A DNA stretch of 43,831 bases, taken from positions 1 to 43,831 of the forward strand of contig CAYZSE010000008.1 in NCBI GenBank assembly GCA_964481035.1, read 5' to 3'. The DNA is from JAAAPF01 sp964481035. GTDB lineage: Bacteria; Pseudomonadota; Alphaproteobacteria; Geminicoccales; Geminicoccaceae. The position numbers and the translations under genes are program-made. Shown one piece after another: positions 1 through 8,587 of the stretch (positions are counted from its first letter, which is position 1; each line of letters opens with the position of its first letter). The notes beneath the pieces are model-generated. The model saw only the letters and a list, made by a program, of their open reading frames with translations, searched no databases and had not been told where the DNA came from.

Positions 1-86
1 TCCATCGTCGTCGGTTCCAACGTCATTCTCCTCGCGGCGTCGCCGCGACCCTAGCTGGACCGGCCGCGAGCGCCTAGGTGAAGGTC

Positions 87-983
87 ATGGTCGAAACCCA
101 CGACATGCGCGGCAAGCGGGTCCTGGTGACCGGCGCCAACGACGGCATCGGCCGCGCCACGGCGCGCGCCCTCGCGGTCGCCGGGGCGCACGTCCTCCTG
201 CACGGCCGCGACCCGGCCAAGGTCGAGGCGGCGGCGGCGGACATCCGGGCCGCCGGCGGGGGCGAGGTCGAGGGCGTCGTCGCCGACTTCGCCCGGCTCG
301 CCGAGGTCGCCCGGCTCGCCGACGAGGTGATCGCGCGCCACAACCGGCTCGACGTGCTCGTCAACAACGCCGGCCTGATCCGCGACAGGCTGATCCTCAC
401 CGAGGACGGTGTCGAGGAGGTCTTCCAGATCAACCACCTGGCGCATTTCCTGTTGACACTGCGCCTGCTGCCGGCGCTCGAGCGGGCGGGCGCGGGGCGG
501 GTCGTGACCGTCGCCTCCGGCGCCCACGGCATGGTCAAGGGCCTCGACCTGGAGCAGCTCGCCGCGCCGCGGCGCTACGATCCCATGCAGGTCTATGCCG
601 CGTCCAAGGCCTGCAACATCCTGTTCTCGCAAGAGCTGGCGCGGCGGACCGAGGGCCGCGGGATCGTCGCCAACGCCTTGCATCCCGGCGTGATCCGTTC
701 GGGCTTCGGCAGCGCGGAGGACGTCGCGGGCCGGGTGCGCTGGCTCTTCAAGCTCGCGCGCCCGCTGATGAAGACGCCCGAGCAAGGTGCCGCGACCAGC
801 GTTTTCCTCGCGAGCGCGCACGAGGGCGGCACCGCGACGGGCGGCTACTTCATCCGCTGCCGGCCCGCCGAGCCCCGCACCTTCGCGCGCGACCCGGCGA
901 CGGCCCAACGCCTGTGGGAGCTGAGCGAACGGCTCGTCGCCCCGCACCTGCCCGAGGAGGCTCTCGATGGACCAGCAGGCTGA
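87..983 (+). CDS. SDR family NAD(P)-dependent oxidoreductase
   Basis: A 298-residue short-chain dehydrogenase/reductase of the retinol-dehydrogenase/WW-oxidoreductase-like type. The cofactor glycine motif TGANDGIG lies near the N-terminus, followed by LVNNAG and the catalytic YAASK. The substrate is not predictable. ATG 87 is preferred because an AGGTGA ribosome-binding sequence lies 5 bases upstream; a GTG at 78 in the same frame is possible. The C-terminus overlaps the start of uvrB by 17 bases, so the two may be co-transcribed, although no functional link is evident. Family assignment is secure and the biological role is unknown. Confidence 0.88.
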   Translation: MVETHDMRGKRVLVTGANDGIGRATARALAVAGAHVLLHGRDPAKVEAAAADIRAAGGGEVEGVVADFARLAEVARLADEVIARHNRLDVLVNNAGLIRDRLILTEDGVEEVFQINHLAHFLLTLRLLPALERAGAGRVVTVASGAHGMVKGLDLEQLAAPRRYDPMQVYAASKACNILFSQELARRTEGRGIVANALHPGVIRSGFGSAEDVAGRVRWLFKLARPLMKTPEQGAATSVFLASAHEGGTATGGYFIRCRPAEPRTFARDPATAQRLWELSERLVAPHLPEEALDGPAG

Positions 984-3156
984 AGCCAGCCTCGACATCC
1001 TCCTCCAGCTCGCCAAGGACCCGCTGCGCGCGCTTCGGCCCGAGGCGGGAAGGGCGTTCGAGGTGGCCTCCGACTACCAGCCCGCGGGCGACCAGCCGGC
1101 GGCCATCGCCGAGCTGTCCAAGGGTCTCGAGGCCGGCGAGCGCGATCAGGTGCTGTTGGGCGTGACCGGCTCCGGCAAGACGTTCACCATGGCCCAGGTC
1201 ATCGCCCAGCAGCAGCGCCCCGCGGTCATCCTCGCCCCCAACAAGATCCTCGCGGCCCAGCTCTATGGCGAGATGAAACAGTTCTTTCCGAACAACTCCG
1301 TCGAGTATTTCGTCAGCTATTACGACTATTATCAGCCCGAGGCCTACGTGCCGCGCAGCGACACCTATATCGAGAAGACGGCGAGCATCAACGAGCAGAT
1401 CGACCGGATGCGGCACAGCGCGACCCGGGCGCTCCTCGAGCGCGACGACGTCGTCATCGTCGCCTCGGTCTCGTGCATCTACGGCATCGGCTCGCCCGAG
1501 CTCTACTCGCAGATGGTCGTCGCCGTGCGCCAGGGCACGCGCGTCGACCGGACCAAGCTCCTGCGCGCCTTCGTCGAGCTGCAGTACAAGCGCAGCGCGC
1601 TCGATCTCCAGCGCGGCCAGTTCCGCGCGAAGGGCGACGTCGTCGAGATCTTCCCCTCGCACCTCGAGGACAAGGCCTGGCGCATCTCCCTGTTCGGCGA
1701 CGAGATCGAGAAGATCACCGAGTTCGACCCGCTCACCGGCGAGAGGACGGCGACGCTTGAGCAGATCAAGCTCTACCCCAACAGCCACTACGTCACCCCG
1801 CGGCCGACGCTGCAGGGGGCGGTCGAGAAGATCAAGGTCGAGCTGACCGCGCGCCTCGAGGAGTTCCGGACCACCGGCAAGCTGTTGGAGGCCGAGCGGC
1901 TCGAGCAGCGGACCACCGCCGACATCGAGATGATGCTGACGACCGGCAGTTGTCCCGGCATCGAGAACTACTCGCGCTACCTGACCGGCCGCGCGCCGGG
2001 CGAGCCGCCGCCGACGCTGTTCGAGTACATCCCGAAGAACGCGCTCTTGATCGTCGACGAGAGCCACGTCTCGGTGCCGCAGGTCGGCGGCATGTACAAG
2101 GGCGACTACGCCCGCAAGTCGACGCTCGCCGAGTTCGGCTTTCGCCTGCCCTCCTGCGCCGACAACCGCCCCTTGAAGTTCGAGGAGTGGGAGCAGATGC
2201 GGCCGCAGACGCTCTTCGTCTCGGCGACGCCGGGGCCGTGGGAGATGGAGCGCACGGGCGGCGTCTTCACCGAGCAGGTCATCCGCCCGACCGGCCTCGT
2301 CGACCCGGTCTGCGAGGTGCGCCCCGTCGAGCACCAGGTCGACGACCTCCTGGCCGAGGCCAGGCGCTGCGCCGAGCGCGGCCTTCGGGTGCTCGCCACG
2401 ACGCTCACCAAGCGCATGGCCGAGGATCTCACCGAGTACCTCCACGAGCAGGGCGTCAAGGTCCGCTACATGCACTCGGACATCGACACCCTCGAGCGCA
2501 TCGAGATCGTCCGCGACCTCAGGCTCGGCCGGTTCGACGTGCTCGTCGGCATCAACCTGTTGCGCGAGGGCCTGGACATCCCCGAATGCGGGCTCGTCGC
2601 CATCCTCGATGCCGACAAGGAGGGCTATCTCCGCTCGGAGACCTCGCTCGTGCAGACCATCGGGCGGGCCGCGCGCAACCTCGATGGCCGCGTGATCCTC
2701 TACGCCGACACCATGACCCGCTCGCTCCAGGCGGCCCTCGACGAGACCGATCGCCGCCGGGCCAAGCAGCTCGAGTACAACGCTGCCAACGGTATCACCC
2801 CACAGTCGATCAAGAGCCGCATCGGCGACGTGCTCGCCAGCGTCGCCGAGAGCGACTACGTCACCATCGACGTCGGCGAGGACGCGCCGGCGAGCCTCCA
2901 GGGCCTCGACCTTCAGGCCTATATCGGCCAGCTCGAGCACAAGATGAAGGAGGCCGCGGCCAACCTCGAGTTCGAGGAAGCGGCGCGGCTCCGGGACGAG
3001 ATCAAGCGGCTCGAGGCCGACGAATTGGGCCTCACCAAGCCCGGGATGCCGACCCGCACCAAGCAGGACTATGCGCCGCAGAAGCGCCGCCCGGAGCGCA
3101 AGCCGCGGACGAGCAAGGGGAAATGGTCGGCGAAGCCCCGCCGCGGCGGGGCGTGA
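967..3156 (+). CDS. uvrB: Excinuclease ABC subunit B (UvrB)
   Basis: The damage-verifying DEAD-like helicase of nucleotide excision repair; with UvrA it loads on DNA, then recruits UvrC. The 729-residue product is longer than E. coli UvrB (about 670). The Walker A motif GVTGSGKT is at residues 65-72. The beta-hairpin region (YDYYQPEAYVP) that inserts between DNA strands and the helicase motif LLREGLDIPE are both present. A C-terminal UVR domain for UvrC contact (FEEAARLRDEIKRLE) is followed by a basic Lys/Arg-rich tail that accounts for much of the extra length. The ATG lies inside the end of the preceding SDR gene. No LexA box was recognised. Confidence 0.98.
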   Translation: MDQQAEASLDILLQLAKDPLRALRPEAGRAFEVASDYQPAGDQPAAIAELSKGLEAGERDQVLLGVTGSGKTFTMAQVIAQQQRPAVILAPNKILAAQLYGEMKQFFPNNSVEYFVSYYDYYQPEAYVPRSDTYIEKTASINEQIDRMRHSATRALLERDDVVIVASVSCIYGIGSPELYSQMVVAVRQGTRVDRTKLLRAFVELQYKRSALDLQRGQFRAKGDVVEIFPSHLEDKAWRISLFGDEIEKITEFDPLTGERTATLEQIKLYPNSHYVTPRPTLQGAVEKIKVELTARLEEFRTTGKLLEAERLEQRTTADIEMMLTTGSCPGIENYSRYLTGRAPGEPPPTLFEYIPKNALLIVDESHVSVPQVGGMYKGDYARKSTLAEFGFRLPSCADNRPLKFEEWEQMRPQTLFVSATPGPWEMERTGGVFTEQVIRPTGLVDPVCEVRPVEHQVDDLLAEARRCAERGLRVLATTLTKRMAEDLTEYLHEQGVKVRYMHSDIDTLERIEIVRDLRLGRFDVLVGINLLREGLDIPECGLVAILDADKEGYLRSETSLVQTIGRAARNLDGRVILYADTMTRSLQAALDETDRRRAKQLEYNAANGITPQSIKSRIGDVLASVAESDYVTIDVGEDAPASLQGLDLQAYIGQLEHKMKEAAANLEFEEAARLRDEIKRLEADELGLTKPGMPTRTKQDYAPQKRRPERKPRTSKGKWSAKPRRGGA

Positions 3157-3314
3157 GCGCGCGGCTCGGCGGTCCTCTCCTCGGGCGCAGGGCGGATCTG
3201 TGCAATTCGTCACAGGCCAGCGTCGGCATGTCGTGCTCAGGCTGATTGCGCTGGAAGGCGCGTGCCGGCGGCCGACGCCACGCGCAACCCGACTCGGTGA
3301 CGGAGGGTTCGGCG

Positions 3315-5219
3315 ATGAATGCGACTGAGCTGCGCGCTGCCGACACCATTGCCGGGTGCTCTGCGGTACCGGCAGCGGCCGCGGCAGCGTTGGACATCGC
3401 CGCGAGCTCGCCCATCGACGCCTATCTCGCCCGGCTGCACGCGAGCCTGGCGGCCGACATGTCGGGTGCGGTCGCCGACTACATCCCCGAGCTCGCCCGA
3501 GTGCCGGCCGACGACTTCGCCATCGCCGTCGCCACCGCCGACGGTCACCTCTACGAGGTCGGCGACGTCGGGCGGGAGTTCACCATCCAGTCGGTCTCCA
3601 AGCCGTTCCTCTACGGCTACGCCCTGCGCAATCTCGGCCGCGAGGCGGTGCGCGCCCGGGTGGGGGTCGAGCCGACCGGCGAGGCGTTCAACGCCATCGT
3701 CCTCGACGAGGCCAACAACCGTCCCTTCAACCCCATGGTCAACGCCGGCGCGATCGCGATGACGGGCCTCGTGCCGGGCGCCGATGCCGCCGAGCGCGAA
3801 CGGGCCATGCTCGAGCTCTTCGGCGCCTTCGCCGGCCGTCCGCTGGAGATCGACACGGCCGTCTACCGTTCGGAGGACGCGACCGGCCACCGCAACCGCG
3901 CGATCGCCTACCTCATGCTCAACAGCGGCATGCTGGAGGGCGAGCCCGCGGCGGTGCTCGACCTCTACTTCAAGCAGTGCTCGGTGCGCGTCACCTGCGG
4001 CGACCTCGCGGTCATGGCGGCGACGCTCGCCAACTACGGCGTGAACCCCCGCACGGGCCGCGAGGCACTGGGCGAGGAGGAGGTCCGCGACGTGCTCACG
4101 GTCATGACCACCTGCGGCATGTACGACTATGCCGGGCAATGGTCCTACGACGTCGGCCTGCCCGCCAAGAGCGGCGTGTCCGGCGCGATCCTGGCGGTCA
4201 TCCCGGGTCAGCTCGGCATCGCCGTCTATTCGCCGCGCGTCGACCGCTACGGCAACAGCATCCGCGGCGTCCAAGCCTGCCGGCGCCTGTCGGCGGACTT
4301 CGGGCTGCACGGGCTGCACAACCGCATCGACGTCGGCCACGTGCTGCGGCGCGAATACGGCGCGGACCTCGTCGCTTCCACCCGGCGCCGCCCGCCGGAC
4401 GAGCGCGACGTGCTGACCGCCGCGGGCGTTCGCGTCCGGGTCATCGAGCTGCAGGGCAGCCTCGTCTTCGCCTCCGTCGAGCGTCTGATGCGGCGCGTCG
4501 GGGAGGTGGCGCAGGGTGCGCGACTGGTGGTCCTCGACCTGCGTCGCGTCCTGGTCGCCGACCTCAGCGCCCGCGCGCTCCTCCGGCGGCTGATCGAGGG
4601 CTTCGCGGTGCCCGGCTGCCGGCTCGCCCTCAGCCATCTCGACGATACGTGCGTTGGCTTCGAGGATTTGCGCGCGGCGGCGGAGGCGGCGGGCGTCGCG
4701 ATCTTCGCCGAGACCGATGCCGCCCTCGAGTTCGGCGAGGATCTGCTCGTCGCGGCGGAGGTCCCGGTGCGCGACCGGACCCGCTTCGCGCTCGGCCAGA
4801 TGGACGTGTTCAAGGGCCTGAGCGCCGAAGACTGCCGTCGGCTGGAGCACATCGTCCAGCCGCGCCGCTTCGAGGCCGGCACGACGATCCTTCGCGAAGG
4901 CGATCCGGCGGATCTCTTCTTCGTCCTCGCCCGCGGCGCGGTGAGCGTCCAGCTGCAGCTCGAGGGCGGGCGGACCAAGCGGATCGCCTGCATCGGGCCA
5001 GGCCTCACCTTCGGCGAGATGGCGCTTCTGGACGGCGGCCGCCGCTCGGCGGACGTGGTGGCGCTCGAGACCGTCATCGCCTACGCCTTCGCGGTCGACG
5101 CGCTGCAGGCGCTGGGCCGCGCGCAGCCGCAGATCCTCTTGACCATCCTCACCAACATCAATCGCGACCTGTCCGAGCGCCTGCGCCGCGCCAACGCCGA
5201 GATCCGCGCACTCGCCTGA
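3315..5219 (+). CDS. Glutaminase fused to STAS and cyclic-nucleotide-binding domains
   Basis: A 634-residue three-domain protein. Residues ~30-330 are a beta-lactamase-fold glutaminase (glutamine to glutamate plus ammonia), with the SxxK pair S93/K96 in QSVSKPF, the NPMVNAGAIA motif, the MYDYAGQW tyrosine and the KSGVSG loop. Residues ~365-465 resemble a STAS (anti-sigma-factor-antagonist-like) domain. Residues ~493-620 are a Crp-type cNMP-binding domain whose phosphate-binding cassette FGEMALLDGGRRSADV keeps Gly-Glu and Arg-Ser, so nucleotide binding is plausible. A plain GlsA is about 310 residues. GGAGGG lies 7 bases before the ATG; an upstream in-frame TTG at 3246 is less likely. Nucleotide control of activity is inference. 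Confidence 0.93.
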   Translation: MNATELRAADTIAGCSAVPAAAAAALDIAASSPIDAYLARLHASLAADMSGAVADYIPELARVPADDFAIAVATADGHLYEVGDVGREFTIQSVSKPFLYGYALRNLGREAVRARVGVEPTGEAFNAIVLDEANNRPFNPMVNAGAIAMTGLVPGADAAERERAMLELFGAFAGRPLEIDTAVYRSEDATGHRNRAIAYLMLNSGMLEGEPAAVLDLYFKQCSVRVTCGDLAVMAATLANYGVNPRTGREALGEEEVRDVLTVMTTCGMYDYAGQWSYDVGLPAKSGVSGAILAVIPGQLGIAVYSPRVDRYGNSIRGVQACRRLSADFGLHGLHNRIDVGHVLRREYGADLVASTRRRPPDERDVLTAAGVRVRVIELQGSLVFASVERLMRRVGEVAQGARLVVLDLRRVLVADLSARALLRRLIEGFAVPGCRLALSHLDDTCVGFEDLRAAAEAAGVAIFAETDAALEFGEDLLVAAEVPVRDRTRFALGQMDVFKGLSAEDCRRLEHIVQPRRFEAGTTILREGDPADLFFVLARGAVSVQLQLEGGRTKRIACIGPGLTFGEMALLDGGRRSADVVALETVIAYAFAVDALQALGRAQPQILLTILTNINRDLSERLRRANAEIRALA

Positions 5220-5282
5220 TGTGCATTCCCGCCTGCCTTCGCGAGCGCGCCACCGGGCTTCATCGGCCGGCGCTGCGCCCTG

Positions 5283-6248
5283 CTACATCCAGCGCGCGAT
5301 CATCTCGTGCTGGACGCCGGCGCGGGCGACGACGCGGACGATGTTGGCGAGCTCGCGCATCGGCTCGGCCATCCGCTGAACACCGGAGGCGAAGGCGACC
5401 ACGACGCCGAGGCTCGTCGACCCCTCGATCACGAGGCTGCCGCCGACGATGAAGACGGCCGCCGGTGCGAGGTTGTTGACGATGTTGACGGCGGTCTTGA
5501 TGAGGTGCTTGAGGGCGGCGATACGTACGCGGTTGCGGTAGATCTCGTCGAGCCGGGGCCACAGGTGCTCGGGCGCGCGGCGGGCGTCCGGCGCCATCTC
5601 CGCCACGTCGTCGCTGAGCCGCCGCAAGAGGCGGACCCGGCGCGCGACGAAGCGGTTCAGCCGCCGTTGGGCGAGCCCGGCGCCGAGCGCCTGCGGTGCG
5701 ACCAGGGCGAGGCCGACGGCCGCGATGAGCGGGTCGACGACGAGCATGTAGCCGGCGATGGCCATGAGCATCCCGACATTGACGACGACCTGCGAGACCC
5801 CCTCGCCGACGAAGCCGCCCAGTTGGTCGATCTCGTTGTTGATGATGGCGACGGCGCGGCCCTCGTCCGCTTCGGCATCGGCCGCGAGGTGCTCGCCGTG
5901 GCGGCGCAGGAGATGGCGGCGACAGTAGCGGATGGCGCTTTCGCTCAGCCACTCCTGATAGAGCCGCAGCCCGTACTTGATCGCGCCGGTCGAGAGCACG
6001 AAGCCCAGCCAGAGGGCGCCGAGCCCGATGACCAGGTCGAGTTCGCCACCGCCGATCCCGTCGTTGACGAGCCGACGCTGCAGCTCCAACGGCGCCATCG
6101 CGAGCGCGGCGACGATCAGCGCGATGACCGAGATGGCGGCCTGGTGCCAGCCGCTCATGCGCCAGACATAGCCCGCCAGGGTCCTTGCCGGCGTCGGGTC
6201 GCCCGTCTCGGGGATCGCCCGCGGCGGCGGGATCAGGCGCGCGCGCAT
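5283..6248 (-). CDS. ABC-exporter transmembrane domain protein without ATPase domain
   Basis: A 321-residue protein resembling the six-helix membrane domain of type I ABC exporters. Hydrophobic stretches are visible near residues 36-55, 75-90, 145-200 and 250-285. It stops directly after the last helix region (IARWM), exactly where an exporter normally continues into a nucleotide-binding domain. No Walker A, signature or Walker B is encoded downstream; the next gene, the glutaminase fusion, ends 63 bases away on the other strand. It is either a truncated remnant or a half-subunit relying on an ATPase encoded elsewhere. Family assignment is reasonable; function is unknown. Confidence 0.75.
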   Translation of the reverse strand: MRARLIPPPRAIPETGDPTPARTLAGYVWRMSGWHQAAISVIALIVAALAMAPLELQRRLVNDGIGGGELDLVIGLGALWLGFVLSTGAIKYGLRLYQEWLSESAIRYCRRHLLRRHGEHLAADAEADEGRAVAIINNEIDQLGGFVGEGVSQVVVNVGMLMAIAGYMLVVDPLIAAVGLALVAPQALGAGLAQRRLNRFVARRVRLLRRLSDDVAEMAPDARRAPEHLWPRLDEIYRNRVRIAALKHLIKTAVNIVNNLAPAAVFIVGGSLVIEGSTSLGVVVAFASGVQRMAEPMRELANIVRVVARAGVQHEMIARWM

Positions 6249-6276
6249 GCTGCCTCCGGCGGCGAAAAGCGAGGAG

Positions 6277-6308
6277 CTGTCTTTGAATTGTCACGCAAGG
6301 GGTCTAGC
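6277..6308 (+). promoter_or_regulatory. Pho-box-like direct repeat and -10 candidate upstream of ugpB
   Basis: CTGTCTT (6277-6283), a 4-base spacer, then TTGTCAC (6288-6294) matches the two 7-base half-sites with a 4-base gap bound by PhoB, at 6/7 and 5/7 positions against CTGTCAT. A weak -10-like TCTAGC (6303-6308) starts 8 bases after the box, close to the geometry of PhoB-activated promoters. ugp operons are known Pho-regulon members in E. coli and rhizobia, so phosphate-starvation induction is a reasonable inference. Confidence 0.55.
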
Positions 6309-6337
6309 AGGCCTTCACCTGCAGTGGGAGGAAGGCG

Positions 6338-7654
6338 ATGCGAAAGATGCTCTTGCCGGCCACGGTCGCAGCCGTGGCGATGTACGGCGCGGCGAGCCCG
6401 GCGGCGGCGCAGACCGAGGTACGGTGGTGGCACGCGATGGGCGGCGAGCTCGGCGAGAAGGTCGAAGAGATCGCCGACGGCTTCAACGCCAGCCAGGACG
6501 AGTTCGTCGTCGTGCCCGAGTACAAGGGCAACTACACCGAGACGATGACCGCCGCCATCGCCGCCTTCCGCGCCGGCGAGCCGCCGCACATCGTCCAGGT
6601 CTTCGAGGTCGGCACCGCCACGATGATGGCCGCAGAAGGCGCCATCTACCCGGTCCACCAGCTCATGGAAGACGCGGGCGAGCCGTTCGATCCGAACGAC
6701 TACCTCGCCGCGGTCGTCGGCTACTACACGACCCCCGAGGGCGAGATGTTGTCGATGCCCTTCAACAGCTCGACGCCCGTGCTCTACTACAACAAGGCGC
6801 ACTTGGAGCAGGCCGGCCTCGATCCGGACAGCCCGCCCGAGACCTGGCAGGAGATGTCGACGATGATCGACGCCCTGCAGGCGGCGGGCATCCCCTGCGG
6901 CATGACCACCGGCTGGCAGAGCTGGGTGCAGCTCGAGAACTTCTCGGCGTGGCACGACGTCCCGCTCGGCACCCTGGAGAACGGCTTCGCCGGCCTCGGC
7001 ACCGAGCTCGTCTTCAACGAGACCGTCGCCGTCGACCACATCGCGATGCTCGGGGAGTGGCAGCAGACCAAGAAGTTCGACTATGGCGGTCGCCGCTCGG
7101 ACAGCGCGCCCAAGTTCTACTCGGGCGAATGCACCTTCTACATGAACAGCTCGGCCTCCTATGCGGGCGTCGCCAACAACGTCGACTTCGAGTTCGGCAT
7201 CGGCATGCTGCCCTATCACGAGGACGTCGCTGGCGCGCCGCAGAACTCGATCATCGGCGGGGCCACGTTGTGGGTTCTGCAGGGCGGGGAGACGGCGGAG
7301 TACGCCGGCGTGGCGCAGTTCTTCAACCACGTGTCGTCGGCGGAGGTACAGGCGGACTGGCATCAGGCGACCGGCTACCTGCCGATCACCTATGCGGCCT
7401 ATGAGCTGACCAAGGAGCAGGGCTTCTACGAGAAGAACCCCGGCACCGAGACCTCGATCCTGCAGATGACGCTGAACGAGCCGACGGCGAACTCGAAGGG
7501 CCTGCGCTTCGGCAGCTTCGTGCAGATCCGCGACATCATCAACGAAGAGCTGGAGAGCGTCTGGTCCGGCAGCAAGAGCGCCCAAGACGCCCTGGACGCG
7601 GCCGTCGCCCGCGGCAACGAACTCCTGCGGCAGTTCGAGGCCGACAACTCCTGA
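6338..7654 (+). CDS. ugpB: sn-Glycerol-3-phosphate ABC transporter, periplasmic binding protein
   Basis: A 438-residue substrate-binding protein, the same length as E. coli UgpB. A signal peptide of about 24 residues ends in AAA-Q. The mature start TEVRWWHAMGG, the region VFEVGTATMM and the MPFNSSTPVLYYNK stretch are typical of UgpB within the extracellular solute-binding family 1. It delivers glycerol-3-phosphate or glycerophosphodiesters to the UgpA/UgpE channel. A very strong ribosome-binding site (GGGAGGAAGGCG) precedes the ATG. It is the first gene of a complete ugpBAEC set and lies downstream of a Pho-box-like repeat; a strong hairpin follows the stop codon. No ugpQ is next to the set. 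Confidence 0.93.
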   Translation: MRKMLLPATVAAVAMYGAASPAAAQTEVRWWHAMGGELGEKVEEIADGFNASQDEFVVVPEYKGNYTETMTAAIAAFRAGEPPHIVQVFEVGTATMMAAEGAIYPVHQLMEDAGEPFDPNDYLAAVVGYYTTPEGEMLSMPFNSSTPVLYYNKAHLEQAGLDPDSPPETWQEMSTMIDALQAAGIPCGMTTGWQSWVQLENFSAWHDVPLGTLENGFAGLGTELVFNETVAVDHIAMLGEWQQTKKFDYGGRRSDSAPKFYSGECTFYMNSSASYAGVANNVDFEFGIGMLPYHEDVAGAPQNSIIGGATLWVLQGGETAEYAGVAQFFNHVSSAEVQADWHQATGYLPITYAAYELTKEQGFYEKNPGTETSILQMTLNEPTANSKGLRFGSFVQIRDIINEELESVWSGSKSAQDALDAAVARGNELLRQFEADNS

Positions 7655-7668
7655 CGGCGTGAAGGCCA

Positions 7669-7694
7669 GGGCCGGAGCCCGGCGGCTCCGGCCC
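7669..7694 (+). promoter_or_regulatory. Strong intercistronic hairpin between ugpB and ugpA
   Basis: GGGCCGGAGCC (7669-7679) pairs perfectly with GGCTCCGGCCC (7684-7694) around a 4-base loop CGGC. No T-run follows, so this is not a standard terminator. It sits between the abundantly needed binding protein and the membrane subunits and ends 8 bases before the ugpA ATG, which lacks a visible ribosome-binding sequence. Such hairpins commonly protect the upstream message and limit downstream expression in binding-protein operons; that role here is inferred. Confidence 0.7.
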
Positions 7695-7702
7695 GCCCGC
7701 CC

Positions 7703-8587
7703 ATGGAAAAGCGCGTCGTCTTTCGCCACCGGCTGTTGCCCTATCTGCTGGTCGCGCCGCAGATCACGATCACGCTCGTCTTCTTCATCTGGCCGGCCTC
7801 CCAGGCTCTCTACACGTCGATGCTGCGCGAGGACGCCTTCGGGCTCAGGCGGGAGTTCGTCGGCCTCGCCAACTTCGCGCGGCTCTTCAACGACCCGCTC
7901 TATCTCGACAGCTTCTGGACGACCCTGGCCTTCAGCGCCGCGGTGACCTTCCTCATCCTGTTCTTCGGCCTGCTCTTCGCGGCCATGGCGGACCGGATCG
8001 TTCGCGGCATCACCGCGTACCGGACGCTGCTGATCTGGCCCTATGCGGTGGCGCCCGCCGTCGCCGGCGTCTTGTGGCTCTTCATGTTCAACCCGACCGT
8101 CGGCATCGTCGCCTACGTCCTGCAGGGCCTGGGTTACAGCTGGAACCACAACCTCAACGGCAGCCATGCCTTCGCCCTCGTCGTCATCGCCGCCGTCTGG
8201 AAGCAGATCGCCTACGCCTTTCTCTTCTTCCTCGCCGGCATGCAGTCGATCCCCAAGAGCCTCATCGAGGCGGCGGCGATCGACGGGGCGGGTCCGTGGA
8301 AGCGCTTTTGGACGATCGTCTTCCCCCTGATCGCCCCCGTGAGCTTCTTCTTGATGGTGGTGACGCTGGTCTACAGCTTCTTCGACACCTTCCCGATCAT
8401 CGACGCGGTGACCTCGGGCGGCCCGGCGCGGGCGACGGAGATCCTCGTCTACAAGGTCTACCGCGACGGCTTCATCGCCCTCGACCTCGGCTCCTCCGCG
8501 GCGCAGAGCGTGGTGCTCATGGTCATCGTCATCGCGCTCACCGTCGTGCAGTTCCGCTACGTCGAAAAGCGCGTGCAATATCAATGA
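7703..8587 (+). CDS. ugpA: sn-Glycerol-3-phosphate ABC transporter permease UgpA
   Basis: A 294-residue inner-membrane permease of the MalF/UgpA family (E. coli UgpA is 295). The first transmembrane segment lies near residues 12-32, and several more follow. The cytoplasmic EAA loop that docks on the ATPase reads EAAAIDGAGPWKRFW. It is the second ugp gene, just after the intercistronic hairpin. No Shine-Dalgarno sequence is visible before its ATG, so it may be translated weakly relative to ugpB. The stop overlaps the start of ugpE by 4 bases (ATGA), indicating coupled translation of the two channel halves. Confidence 0.94.
   Translation: MEKRVVFRHRLLPYLLVAPQITITLVFFIWPASQALYTSMLREDAFGLRREFVGLANFARLFNDPLYLDSFWTTLAFSAAVTFLILFFGLLFAAMADRIVRGITAYRTLLIWPYAVAPAVAGVLWLFMFNPTVGIVAYVLQGLGYSWNHNLNGSHAFALVVIAAVWKQIAYAFLFFLAGMQSIPKSLIEAAAIDGAGPWKRFWTIVFPLIAPVSFFLMVVTLVYSFFDTFPIIDAVTSGGPARATEILVYKVYRDGFIALDLGSSAAQSVVLMVIVIALTVVQFRYVEKRVQYQ

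Noticed and set aside
3136..3151. Perfect 16-base palindrome CCCCGCCGCGGCGGGG at the end of uvrB, considered as a terminator.
   Set aside because: It has no loop and no T-run, and it encodes the Arg/Gly tail of UvrB; GC-rich coding explains it.
850..3213. A 787-codon minus-strand reading opposite uvrB.
   Set aside because: It mirrors the uvrB codons, is biased to Leu/Arg/Asp/Glu, and matches no family; uvrB is unambiguous.
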